This document shows positions 43,923 through 56,713 of a stretch of 64,000 nucleotides of DNA, piece after piece (position 1 is the stretch's first letter; the number at the start of each line of letters is the position of its first letter). This stretch comes from Lonicera japonica (taxonomy: Eukaryota; Streptophyta; Magnoliopsida; Dipsacales; Caprifoliaceae). The translations under genes and the position numbers were made by a program. The notes beneath the pieces are model-generated. The model did no database searches. It was not told where the DNA came from and was given only the letters and a program-made list of their open reading frames with translations. Location of the stretch: contig CM038470.1 of NCBI GenBank assembly GCA_021464415.1, forward strand, positions 36,450,099 to 36,514,098. The letters run 5' to 3'.

Positions 43923-46290
43923 ATAATAAACATGGTTCCATCTCTCATGAAGGACCCTTTACTCGATAATGGCTTAGAAGCATTCTACGACGCTGCGTCA
44001 TCCCCCTTCCCTTTACCCAGAAAAACCTGTAAAAGAAACTGTTTGGAAAATAGGTGGGTTGAGTCAAACTGACTCAGTGGGAGTTATATAGTAAATTTAT
44101 TATGAAAATAAGATACAAAAATCCTTTATAGCAGCTTTAAAATAAACTATTCAAACATATGTCTAATAGGTATAGAAAAACCTCCTTTCATTTTGTTAAA
44201 ATACTTATAAAATCCATGGATAATGTATAACTTATACTAAGTAAAATTAATGGCACAATTAATCGTACATTCATCTCACATTATAAATCTCAATCCGAAA
44301 TCCCGTAATTTCCCGTAACTATCCAAGCGTTGCAAGGTCTGCATTTCATGGCCTTTCACCCACGCAGCAACATGGCCTCCAGTTACTTTCCATGCACGGT
44401 TTTTGGTCTTTCACCCAAGGGCGATCTGTCCCAACTTAAGGTCCCAATCTTTAGAGACCAACCCAGGGCCATCATGAACTAGTGCCAACATATGATCTAA
44501 ATAGCATATACACCGGCTCATTTATGAAGGAATTGTTCCATGTGTAAATTGTTTACATGTTCTTATAATACAACTTTTTCGTAACCAATAGGGGAAGTTT
44601 TGTTTCAACAATTTAGACTAGTATCACAATCCGTAGGCAAGCATTTTATAATTTAGAATCCACCCCATGAACCCTTAAAGTCGACTTTCAACAACATAGT
44701 AAAGTTTTACTAGCAAATATAGGGTTCCAAGTTGGTTTTATACAAGTCAAGAGAATAGTGTAATTTCTTGTCAAAATATGCATTTTAATATATATGTGTG
44801 TGTATGCTATTCGAACCATCAATTTAGAGATCAAAGCAAAATATCAATATATACTCAAAAAACCCTTTTTATTTAGAGGGCTAGGTTTTTATATGAAATA
44901 GTGTTCCATATACTTAGCTTCCATATATAACATGGTTATATATACATATTATCAATAATGTAATCCAAAGGGGAAGGCCTTTCATAAGTTGTTCCTTATA
45001 AATAATAAATCTTTTAATATGTGTCTTAACTATAACTCCACTACTTGGACACCTATATGTGTTTATAAATCTAATGTCAAGAATTAAGAACAAACAAATG
45101 AGGTTTATACGTAAACCAAGTGGATAGTTAAAATCTCAAGTCGAATCATATAATATGAGTCATATTAAACCTATTTAAATCGTCAATTTTAAGAATAAGG
45201 CACATCTCTAACATTTTCCCCAAAAACCCCTTTTTGTAAAAGTTAGGAAAATGAGGTCCAAGAGGGTTTTTGTGTAAACCTGCCCATTCATTACAATTTC
45301 TAGTTGAAACATGTATTCATAATTATATTTAGTTAGTCCATATCAATCATCAATTTCGATATTGAAGCTCAATCCCATCAGAAGCCCTAAATCCCATTTA
45401 AACAATCTAGGTTTTTGTATAACATGCAATAGAATTGTGATAGAACAATCAAAAGTTATAAAAAAAAATGGTTTTGATAGTAGATTTCCACCTTTTATAA
45501 GTTAAACCATTAAGTTGGAAGAGTTGAATCGAGCCGGAAACCGCTAGATCAAGAAATCCCCAAATTCGCGCTTAAAGCTTCAACAATGGAGGATAGAGAA
45601 TAAAGAAGATGAAGATGGTGAAGATGAAACTTTGATTTGGGGATGTTAATTCTTCTCTAAGACCCTCAAAGTTGAGCCCTCAAATCTCTCTCTTTCTCTA
45701 GGATGATGAGCAAATGTGGGTTGATCAAAATAGGGTTAAAGGGGAAGAAAATGGGTTAAAAGTAATCAAAAATGGTCCCATGCAAGCTGGATCGATCTAG
45801 GCTTCATTTGGATTGATCCAGGCATGAAAATAAATGTTCTGGCCTATCTAGATCGATCCAGCCTTGCTGGATCGATCTAGGTAGTAAATAAAATTTCACC
45901 CGACTTTGTGAATCCAAAATGAACCTCTAAATGGCTGAATCTTGACTCGAGACAAACACGAAAGTTGTAGAGGGGAATGAAATGAAGATGTGGCCCTAAA
46001 CAGAGATTCATTTGGACATCGAATGAAGAAGTTATGGCCTCTCAAAGTTATCCAAAAATCAACTTTTGCAAAAAGTTCAAAACACGTGATTAACTTCCTG
46101 TTTTTAATTCGGGCCACCCGAATAACGAAATAAGCATTCCTATAAACTAGATATACCTAATATGACATTCTAGAAGTGTTGGTTCAAATACGAAGGATTC
46201 GAAACCCAATATTCACTCCCTAATGGAGATTCAGCCTTAACCGGGCTTAAGAGAAAGATTTGCTAGAAAATAAGTGAACAGGGTATTACA
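43923..46290 (-). mobile_element. 3' LTR of a Tekay/Del-like element, truncated at its far end
   Basis: It ends on the plus strand at GGGTATTACA (46281-46290), followed by ATCTCCCTCCTTAAGAAATT, the reverse of a purine-rich PPT with GACGAAATTTCTTAAGGAGG, the typical 3' end of Tekay/Del chromoviruses. Compared with solo LTR 2, about 330 bp are missing at the left, where LTR C abuts. Homology landmarks: TTTGGAAAATAGG...CTCAGTGGGA (44041) and GGTCTGCATTTCATGGCC (44336). Confidence 0.75.
45786..45881. repeat. Paired inverted repeats in the truncated Tekay-like LTR
   Basis: CTAGATCGATCCAGC (45848-45862) and GCTGGATCGATCTAG (45866-45880) form a perfect 15-bp inverted repeat with a 3-base loop. A second unit, GCTGGATCGATCTAGGC (45786-45802) with GGATTGATCCAGGC (45810-45823), lies just upstream. 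The position is homologous to 41271-41370 and 58414-58500, but the sequence is unrelated. Confidence 0.85.
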
Positions 46291-47513
46291 ATCTCCCTCC
46301 TTAAGAAATTTCGTCCTCGAAATTTACATGGGAATGTCTATGACAAGAGAAATCATCAAATGACACTAGGTTTCTCTTCTTTAAGAGAACTTCCATGGTC
46401 TAGGAATAAAAACTATAATTATAGAGGATTGGTTAGTATCCTATTTTCTTTAAAAAAAAGAACAATGGGTGGACTCCTCGGCACACACACGGCCTTTTAA
46501 GTACGATCCTGAAGCAATTTTTCAAGTATATAAAGAATGTCAAGCAATTAAGGTGCAAGTTTTAAAACATCTAACAAACATTCATATAACATTCCAAACC
46601 AAACGTAATTGACTCTCAACGCACACTTCATATGTCATGGTGTTCACTTCACCAAGAATATACTTCACGGGTGGTTTCCTAGATTGGATAGGGTGTAACT
46701 CTCTTTCGCAGCGCTAGATGGTCGGTAATTCGCCTTATCCACAAGAGTCGAGGGAAATGAAGGGGTTATTGGTATTCAACCATAAGGACAGTGTCTTGAG
46801 TATCGAATTTGCCCTTCGGTTTACACTGTACTCTTTCTATGTGGTGAAACAAACGATTAAGAATTCAAGCAAGAGAGTCATAAGAGAGAAAAATAGAAAA
46901 ACTACACTAATTACTAACTAGGTTTCGTAAACTTAGTGAGGTCAACCTTTATGGTTTACTTAGACTAATTTGGTTTACTTAAGATACAGGACGCTTATTT
47001 AGTTACAACCATAATCAAGGTTCACCATTTCTTATAGAACTAGCCAGATTTGAAATGATGGAAATGATTTATCAAGAATTCATAGGAATGATATGACTAC
47101 TCTAAGTTCACAATTTCCCTTATAAGATCATGTATACGAGCATGTGTTCCTTATGAATTCGACCAATGCGGCATTATAGAATTATCTAGTCGAAATCTCG
47201 CGGTTCTGGTCATATGCTAAAGAGAAGGATATAGTTTGTAACTGCGCTAAATAGAAAAAGTAATTTGGTTTTCACCTGTAAGGTAGGGTACACAGTATCA
47301 AGAATTAGAACGTAAAGATGTTGGCTGCTTCATTGTGGTTCTATCATTTCCTTAGTATGTATCCCTTAAAAAGAATAGGAAACCAAACAATAGAAGGTCA
47401 TAATTCTACCAACTACCCTCAGATAAAGTCAATGCACAATCGCTAACTCAAGGGATCAATCAATGGTCATGTTGATTACACACAAAAGAAATTTTAAGCC
47501 GAATCTATTGGCT
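46291..47513 (-). mobile_element. Internal remnant of the Tekay-like element, 3' side
   Basis: Begins with the PPT (46291-46305). In the minus direction the integrase C-terminus and chromodomain should lie here, but I cannot recognise either; the sequence is heavily decayed. It continues at 59100 after solo LTR 2. Confidence 0.5.
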
Positions 47514-49085
47514 CATTATGTGATGCCCCAAATCCCGTTCTGAGATTTTCACCTCCGAGACCCGGTTAATCACGGTACCGTACGTGACGGCGAGAATAAA
47601 TTAAAACAATTTAAACAATATCTAAAATATGTCTTGTATAAAACCATGCTTAAAAAAAATTGGCGTGTGAGGTCTATAAGTTTACCAATCCAAAACCTGT
47701 ATACAAATAAATAAATTCTTACTCCACATTCACATAAAAATGTCCATCGGGACGGAATCACAATATATATATATCAAGATAAAACAATGTAACATAAGCT
47801 TTACATTGTTCATATCTCAAATAGAATACAAGTTCCATCATATAACCGCGTAAATGTATAAAATACAATGATCAAGAGTCATCCAAGGACAACTACAATT
47901 GTGTAGGTCAATTAGAGGTCACTAGACTCCACACACGCGCCATCCCTGAAGATATACCTACAAGACTGGTTTGGAAAATGGGAGTAAGCCAAACACGGGC
48001 TCAGTGGGAACTATAAAGTTTGTATATAAAATATATATTGGAAATGATATGTGCAAGTGTAATAAAGAAAGTAGTTTCTCTTGGTGATGAATAACAGTTT
48101 ATAAGATGCATGCTGATGCTTTCATATCCCCGAAATCTCATAAGATATAACTTAATTAAAAATACAATAGAAAGTCCACTAATAACATAAAATAGTTATA
48201 AACTTCATGTGTACAGTAAAAGAAGTATCGTTAAGACACAAATAATCTTTAGTAAGAAAGTATACATATAAGATTGTTGGCTAGTTCATACGACATGGCT
48301 ATCGTTTAAAAGACATCTCGCAACTAGTCAAGTGTACTACCAGGTCTGCATTTCGTGGCCTTTCACCCACGCGGCAGCAGGGCCTCCCGTTAGTTTTCGT
48401 GCACAGTTTCGGGTCTTGTACCCAGGGGCACTATGTCCCAACTTCTGGCCCCAATCTTTAGAGACCAAACCTGGGATGGATCATGAACTAGCGTAACAAT
48501 ATGTTTATACATCGAGGCACCTCAGCCACGCATCAACTCGTAAGATATACAGTGGTGCAAAATAGAACAACATAATATGTCAAATAAAAACCCATCAACT
48601 AGCCAACTAGGATAAACGAGATGGGATGCTATAATCGTATAAAAATCATAATTATAACTTATAAAAGTAGGGAGTACCAACACTACACCAAATTTGGCAA
48701 AATGTTACTGAAATGCGCGGAGGCTTTGTCACGGACCGGAGCCATGACAGGTATTTGTCTCGGTTACACACCGAACCAAAATAGAAAAGTCACTTTTTTT
48801 TAATATGTAGCTTTTAATCAGTAGATTTGGCAAGGTTTCAAACCGAAACAATTGGTACATGTGAACACCCCAATCCACGACTCTCGTGTGAACCTAACAA
48901 GCATCTTGCATTAAGTGTTGAGTCATCATGCATATAGAAGACCGTTAGGAAAAACTCCATTTTCAGCCGCGGTGGGAGTTTGATATAAACTTTGTTGCCT
49001 CTTCGCTTACTAGGACGGGGATCGACCTGCCCGGTCAGGTCGCGGGGTGCAGGGCAGCGCCCCGTTAGAAATTTTGTTATTTTGA

Positions 49086-49260
49086 TGAGCCAGCCGCACG
49101 CCACCAACCGTACGGCTACCTGCCAGCCGTACGGATGGCCACCAGCCGCACGCCCCTTCACAGCCCCCTGTCGCACTCCCCAGCCGCACGCCCTGCGGCT
49201 ACCCCCTGTCGCACGCCCTAGCCTCACGCCCTGCGGCTACCCCCTACGGTTGGCCTCTTT
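49086..49260 (+). promoter_or_regulatory. Repeated CCGTACGG-type sites upstream of the LTR E TATA box
   Basis: CCGTACGG at 49108-49115 and 49127-49134, with about six degenerate relatives (AGCCGCACGCC, CCTGCGGCT, GTCGCACGCC) to 49250. The TATA box follows at 49287. GC content is strikingly higher than in surrounding sequence. Confidence 0.55.
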
Positions 49261-49854
49261 TGGAGCGTTTTTGGCGAGATTTTTGCTATAAATAGGACCC
49301 TTGGGCTCTCATTTTAGGGGCATCAACACTCAATAGTGTTTTCAGCAAGTAGAAACTCTGTCAAAATTATTAGAGAGTCATTTTAGAGGAATTCTAAGAA
49401 TCTAGAGAGAGAAAGTTCTAGAGAGAGAAAGGAGCAATCAAGGCAAGGTTCTTATTTCTTCTTCAAGCACATCAGGTACGTCTTTCTGCCGCTCTACTAA
49501 TTTCGATACTGCATTTAAATATTGTTTTTAATTCAGAAAATTAGATAACTTGCAAAGAAGTTCATTGCTTTCAAAATAAATCCTTTCTAAATTTTACAAG
49601 AAAACTAAAATTCGTTTTGACACGTCTTCAAAACAAACAAAAATACAAAAATAGTTTCCGAAAGAATGGAACTACGAGACTCTGATTTCATTCTACGAAT
49701 GAATACGTAGGCGCTCGCAAAGCTTGAGTCTGATTTCAAAATATTGTTTTAAACTAAATTTATCCGGAAAAGACTATTCTGAAAACTATTCAAACTACTT
49801 GCAAGATACCTAAAATAGGAATTAGATACATGATCCATTAAGAGACCGAAAGGG

Positions 49855-49885
49855 CGAATTGGGTGCCTAACACCTTCCCAATTCG
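49855..49885 (+). promoter_or_regulatory. Conserved U5 stem-loop, LTR E version
   Basis: CGAATTGGG (49855-49863) pairs perfectly with CCCAATTCG (49877-49885) around the loop TGCCTAACACCTT. The loop is the same as in LTR D; the stem is entirely different. Confidence 0.65.
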
Positions 49886-50102
49886 TAACGTAGTTCCCGA
49901 ACCCTAGCAAAGTAAATTTTCAATATAAATCTCTGGTTTTAAACGTATGAAAGATAGTTCGTTTTCGAATTATCCTTCGTACGATCTTTTGTTTGTTTTC
50001 TAGTAAAACAAACTGGCGACTCTATAAAACCATTTTCCTTCAAAACCGAGAATGAGGACGCTCTTCTTCTCTCGGGTCGCGGGTCCAGATTCTCACAGTA
50101 CA

Positions 50103-51220
50103 CAAAGATGTCTTCGGGCTAAACCGAAACAAAGTGAAAATTGGTGTCACTTTAATCGAGCGGGATAGATATTGCACTCTCCCTCTCTTACTTTTCACCA
50201 TTCCTCTTTGAGATTTTCAAGCCCTCTCTCAACCCTTACAAACTCCATTGAGAAGCTCCACCAAATCTCAACCCTCACAAAACCCCCCATTGTTATACAC
50301 CTTCACAAAGCTCCATCTCACTCTAATCGGCCCTCTCTCACTGGTTAGGGCTTCGCTACTCTCCGCTACCAATCAGCCCTCTCTCTCACTGGTTTAAGTT
50401 TCACCATTGTTAAGGGTTTCTGCCATTCCCACGTACGGCTCTTTTGGGTAAGATTTTTTATTTTGTTAAGGTTTTTTCATCTCAATGAGTTTGGGAGAGA
50501 AAAGAGGTTTAATTTCCCTAAGTTTTTCCACAGTGTTTGAACTTGCATATTCTAGATTGTGTTATTTTTTTCATTTATAACTTTTTTCGAAGTAAAAGTG
50601 ATAATTTTTAATACTGAATACAGTAAAAATTTTAGGAAAAATCTAATATGTTTATTTGCTTTCATTCAACAATTACAACTTATAAGGAATAAGATATAAA
50701 AAAGAGAGAACTGACAGTGTTTATTTTTTCAAACTTACATTTGCTATGTTGTGTCGTTTTTATTTATTTATACTTATTTTGGTTTCTTGTAGATTTTGGC
50801 TTAAGATTGCTGAAGAAACGGTACACCTATCATATTTTGTATATTACATTCTTAGATGGTATCAATCACAATGGTCGAAGGTAGAAAAAGTGGAGACTGC
50901 TACTTCAAAAGAGGTTACGGATGCTTCAGTTGTTAAATAGTTTATGCTTCATATTAATTTTATGTTTATATTATTTTTGTTCATTGTTATCTTAGTAGTG
51001 AGGAGTTTCTTTTGATATTTATAGGATGCCAAAAAGGACATCGAGAATGTACTCATCTTGTTGGGGGATTAGCTATATCGGATGGACTATATGGACTTAA
51101 TACAGGTATATATATATTATTTTTTTAAATACATCTAATTTTGTTTAATACTTGTGTTAATTGTTTGGAGCCCCTAATTTTAAACTTTAATTCCAGATGG
51201 TTGCTGAGTAGTCTATGGTG
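50103..51220. other. CACTA element 1 interior, unrecognised
   Basis: A CT-rich segment (50160-50450) followed by AT-rich sequence. A small spliced-looking open piece at 50746-50940 ends in a stop and has no domain I recognise. It may be a captured exon. Confidence 0.4.
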
Positions 51221-51224
51221 GATT

Positions 51225-53760
51225 TGATAACATTGTTATTTTAATAGAAGCTCACTAATGTGGCTTATATAAAAACTGTTTTAGGATTATTTTAGCATTG
51301 TTTGTACACTGTTTTTATACTTCTTTTCCATAAGGTTTGATTAATATACATAAAGACATAAAATTTCTCAAACGAACCGTAGACGAGATTCATTCTACCT
51401 ATGAATTATTTAGGTACGAAAAAATTGTCGCTCAAAGTATGATCCGCTAAAGGAATATTTATAGACAAATATATGCATGTAAACGACTTTTAGTCCATTT
51501 GAACGTAGCGAGATTGTGTGTCTTTAACAATTCTCCAGTACTAACAGTTTAGATCAAAGGGAACCTGAGGTAAATGAAAGGAAAAAGATAAGGCTCGTTT
51601 AGTTTAGATATATGCAAGAGAGGAATTTATTCTTTTTACTCTATTCTTTTATTTTCTTTCTTTTTAATATTAAAAAGATTGAAAGAGAAATGAATTTTTT
51701 TTAAATTTAATATTAATTTAATTTTACTTTATTAATAATATGACTTGGGAATGAGTTTTCTCTCAATTTATCCAATGAACTTTAACCAAATTTAAGTGTT
51801 GAATCTATATATATACATGAAAAAATCTTTGTCAAAAATTTCATTTAATAAAGCCTCTTATAATAAACAAAAAACTGCACTTTGTTGTGCAACTATCACA
51901 CATAATTAGTGCGCATTTATCTCATAACACCTCTCTCTCTCTCTCTCATACTTTATTATTTATCTTCTATCTAGTTTTGGCTGAATTCTTGATTCTTTTT
52001 TTTTTTTTGCATATGTAATTCTTTTGGAGAAAAGTTCCTTTTTTGACTGTTTTGTATATGTAATTGTTTTGATGCTCAATTTTGCTTTTCTCTTTCTCTC
52101 TATCTCTTCTTCAGAATAGGTGTAAACTTATTTATTTTTATAGAAAAAAGGATTCGATTTTGAGGCTTCTTTTACCGCAACATCTACACTGTTTTGAGGC
52201 TTATTTTGCCATTAAATGTACACTTTTAGGGAGTGCTTTTTGGGACTTTTTTTGGGGACCGTCGTGCTATTCTTTTTCCTGTTATTAAAAGCATTTATAT
52301 TTTTCTTATTTATATTGTATGACCTTAATGTGTATCAATGTTCATGATAATATATTTTGCGTTTGAGTTAGTTCATGATAGTGTATAGAAGTTCTTGATA
52401 ATAGATTTAGCGTAGACTAATGTGGCTTCTATAAAAACTATTTTAGGATTATTTTACCATTGATTGTACTCTGTTTTTATACTTCTTCTCCCATTGATTG
52501 TACATTGTTTTGAGGCTTCTTTTACTCATCTACACTGTTTTGAGGCTTATTTTGCCATTGAATGTACACTTTTGGGGATTGTTTTTGGGGATCATCGTGC
52601 TGTTCTTTTTCCTAGTTCTGGGGACTTTTTTGGGGTTTTCTTCCACTTTTGGGGACTGTTTTGTGCACTCTTTATTTTCCGCTTTTGGGGAGTTTTTTTT
52701 GGGGGGGGGGCATTGGCTTCTTTCTTGTTAGAGCACTTATTTTGTAGCTGCTACCATTTGCATTGTGGCCTCGTTCTAGTCACCAAGTTCAAGCATTGTT
52801 ATAAATTAATTTTCAGGTACGAACCAGTGTAGTATGTATACTAATCTATTATTAAAAGCATTTATATTTTTTCTTATTTATATTGTATGACCTTAATGTG
52901 TATCAATGTTCATGATAATAGATTTTGCGTTTGAGCTAGTTCATGATAGTGTATGGAAGTTCTTGATAATAGATTTAGCGTAGATTAATATCGCTTCTAT
53001 AAAAACTGTTTTAGGATTATTTTAGCATTGATTTTACAATGTTTTTATACTTCTTTTCCATTTATTGTACATTGTTTTGAGGATTCTTTTACCGCAACAT
53101 CTACACTATTTTAAGGCTTATTTTGCCATTGAATGTACACTTTTGGGGACTGTTTTTCAGGCCTGTTTTTGGGGACTGCCATGCTGTTCTTTTTCTTAGT
53201 TTTGGGACTAATTTGGGGGTTTTTTCCACTTTTGCGGATTGTTTTGTGCTCTCTTTTTTTTCCACTTTTGGGGACTAATTGTTTTTTTTGGGGAACATTG
53301 GCTTCTTTCTTGTTAGAGCACTTATTTTGTGCTTTTCTTTTGTAGCTACTACCATTTGCATTGTGGGCCTCGTTCTAGTCACCAAGTTCAAGTATCTCTC
53401 TTATGTAACCAAGTTTAAGCATTGTCATCAATTAATTTCCAGGTACGAAAAAGTGTAGTATGTATACTAATCTATTATTAAAAGTATTTATATTTTTTCT
53501 TATTTATATTGTATGACCTTAATGTGTATCAATGTTCATGATAATAGATTTTGCGTTTAAGCTAGTTCATGATAGCGTATGGAAGTTCTTAATAATAGAT
53601 TTAGCGTAGACTAATGTGGCTTTTATAAAAACTGTTTTAGGATTATTTTAGAATTGATTTTACACTGTTTTTATACTTCTTTTCCATTTATTGTACATTG
53701 TTTTGAGGCTTCTTTTACAGCAACATCTACACTGTTTTGAGGCTTGTTTTGTCATGGTTG
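51225..53760. repeat. Large tandem duplication (about 570-620 bp units) in CACTA element 1
   Basis: The landmark CATTTATATTTTTTCTTATT starts near 52290, 52860 and 53480, followed each time by GACCTTAATGTGTATCAATG, TAGATTTAGCGTAGA and ACACTGTTTTGAGGCTT. A partial unit lies at 51255-51340. Units differ by indels in T- and G-rich tracts such as the G run near 52696. Weak open frames within it share composition only. Confidence 0.82.
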
Positions 53761-54438
53761 TCCTACGCTTCCATACGAAGTTAAAGTTAATGTTATAAAA
53801 GTGTTTCTGGGTATGGGAGATGAGCCAATATGGAAAGGCAATCAAGAGGGAGTTGATACTTAAGCTGAATCTGAAGGAGGATTTTTGGTGTGGCCTAAAT
53901 ATCTTATGGAAGAGGTTCTGGGGGAGAATCGGGTGGTATTAACTGATCTTTTTTGATAATTAATAGTTATAAGTACATTTTCTATATGCAAGCTTCTCTT
54001 TTTATTAATATTGTTTGTCTCTATTTGATAAGTAATGATGTTTGTTTCTCTAACAAAAAAATAATTGCATAAAAAGGCCCCAACATTTTTAACTTCGCCA
54101 ATGCAAAGAACCATTTCTTGCATTGCCTGTCCTAAGCCCGGATAAAGGAGGAAGGAAAAGTTAAAAATATGAATGAATCAATGCTATACATTTTTCTTAC
54201 ATACTTAAGTGGTGGTTAAATTGAGAGGTTCCTTTATATTTTGCAAGCAAAAACTAGCAGCATCTGCAACTCTTTCAATGGTTAGCATGAAGCATGTGAT
54301 CAATTTGGGTAATATAATTATAATTTGATGATTTACACATTATTTTGTGCATAGTCTGTTTACTTAAATTTCATGTTAATATAAATTTTGTTTTAAATTT
54401 CATGTTAACTATAATTTTATTTTATGATTGTTGTGTAG

Positions 54439-54661
54439 TTGAAGAGGTATTTGATGATGTTATTGTGGCCACTGGTCATTCTCAACCTAGATTTCTTGTC
54501 ATTAAAGGTCTCTATCTCTCTCCCTCTCTCAATAAATACACATGTTACGGAAGTGGTTTTAATTTAATTTGATATGTTGATTGAGGAATGGATATGTGGA
54601 GTGGAAAACAACCGCAGTCCTTAGTCACGTTTATAGAGTTCCAGAGCCATTTTGAAATGAG
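54439..54661 (+). pseudogene. Captured flavin-containing monooxygenase-like exons
   Basis: Exon 54439-54507 reads EEVFDDVIVATGHSQPRF, and exon 54586-54661 reads YVEWKTTAVLSHVYRVPEPF. Both have flanking AG/GT splice signs. The ATGH and H.YR.PEPF motifs match the plant FMO family (YUCCA or S-oxygenation type), in which the ATG.Y/H motif lies before the second nucleotide-binding site. A stop follows PEPF. The FAD and NADP binding glycine motifs are not found nearby, so only a fragment was captured. Reading by eye; an unrelated FAD protein is possible. Confidence 0.55.
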
Positions 54662-56682
54662 GTAATTAATATGATTTTTTATTTTCAAAAATATAAGGCA
54701 ATTATATATATAAGCTATTCATGTAAAAAATACGTATGTATTGATGTATCAAAGGGCTTATCCAAATCATTTCAAAACATGATAGGCCTTGAAGCCTTAT
54801 CCGAGAAGAATTTATTGCATGGCTGGAAATGAGTAGTCGTTTGATGAAGAATCGAAATATATTTGGTTGTGGTGCTCGGTATTGCTATGTGTTCTTGGTT
54901 CAGCTGTGTACTCAATTGGAAGGTAATTTTGAATATGCTGTGTGATTTTATGTGGTATTCAGTGGTGTTGCTGTGTGTAATTTTGATATGTGCTTTTGTT
55001 TTGGTAGTGCTATGGTTCCGTGGCTGAGAATACTCAGTTGTGGATGGTTCTCAAAGACCTAGTATGTGTGTATTTGTATATGCTTTTTGGAAGCTTTTTC
55101 TCCTTCGAATTTTGGCTCCATTTCACTAGTTTTGTGTGGATAATTTCTTCAAATTGGGTATTATCATTCAAAACTTTTCTTGATATGTTTTTATTGTTTA
55201 ATACTTGAAATCTATGTTATTGCTGTGCTTAAATCTGTGAGTATTAGTTTCCATTTCTGAATAGCTATTGGCATCATTGTGTGTGGTTTTGGAGGACTAC
55301 ACTTGAACACTTGTGAAAATCTGTTTTTGTTTGGTTAAGTACAGTTGTGAAAATTTGTTTTTATAAATTGAGTCTAATTTGTTGATTTTGGATATGAAAT
55401 TTCTATTTGTTCTTTTGAGAAAAAATCTGTTCATATGTGATGTGTTTTTGTTAATTACTTGTCAGAAAGGGGTCGAGAACGGCAGATATGTTGAAACTTC
55501 AAACATTGACAAGGATAGGTTATATATATTGGGTGTTCAAATATTTACTATTTTCTAGTAAAACTTCATTATTATCCACGGTTAGAAGGTTTTCAATTAA
55601 AATAAAAGTTCTTTTTAGGATAATTGTGCCTTTGGTTTGGGACTCTCTGTTCAATATTAAAATCTCAAGGGCTATGTGCAATCGTATGGGTTTTTGACCT
55701 AACCCAACTTTGATGATCCATTTTTCCTCTACCGAAGTGGGTCTAGATTAAAAATTTTAAAAACTGGAATTGGTTGGGAATTAGTCATGTAAATATACAC
55801 CATGTGACTTGACACAACTTGAATATAATTTTTTTTAAAACCTTTAACATACTCCATAAAATATAGTGGGTTAGGACAGGCTTAGACTTGGCCTCATGAT
55901 TCAAACAAGAAATTGGGCAAGTTGGATTTTCTTTAAAATAAATCTGCTTAAGGTCAGTTTCAGGTTTGAGTTCAGCCGGTTATATTTTTAAACTAGTTAA
56001 ATTCTTGTTTGGACAAATTCTCCCCAAACCCGTCCTAATATATGTCATCCTTGAACCTGCTAACTATAAGGTCTATTTTTTTATTTTTTTTAAGCAAAAG
56101 GAGGCAGGAGCCCCTAGAAATTTTATTAAAGAACAAGAGAAAGGAAAAAGCTGCATTTTTGGAATTCACAAAAAACATATCAAGAAAAGTTTGTAATTTT
56201 ATTCATTTCGCCTTGTCACATGTTAACATGTCAGTATTATTATATACATGCTTTGAAATCTAACCAAGTATTTGGTCTCTCTCTCTCTAGGTACGTACGT
56301 ATATGAGTTAAATGCATAGAATTACTCTCTTGACTATTTTGGGAACATATTGGGTTATAGATAAATAGGTTTAACTAGGTTGATTTTTATCTGGTGATGA
56401 TAAAATTAAGGTCGGGGGGTTTATATTTGTGCAGGTATTCATATTCATTACCATTTGTTGATACCAACGGACTAGTAAAAATGGATGATGGTACGTAGAG
56501 TGGGAGCCTTGTATGAGCACACTTTCCCTCCCATCACTTTCTCATTCTCTCTCCTTTGTTGGCATCCCTAGTAAGGTAAATAGTATGTTATTTTAAATAA
56601 CTAGAAGATATTGAATATATACATATATATATATATATATATCGTTAATTTGAGAAATTTAATTTACTTACTTACTTACTTG

Positions 56683-56713
<31 letters not shown>

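Larger units (their letters stand above)
48860..50097 (+). mobile_element. Ogre/Tat-like solo LTR 'E' within CACTA element 1
   Basis: TGTGAACACCCC...GATTCTCACA, 1238 bp, with perfect target duplications GTACA (48855-48859 and 50098-50102). TATA box TATAAATA at 49287-49294. It shares U5 GACCGAAAGGGCG...GTGCCTAACACCTT...CGTAACGTAGTTCCCGAACCC with LTRs D and B but differs in U3, so it is another family of the same clade. Confidence 0.85.
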
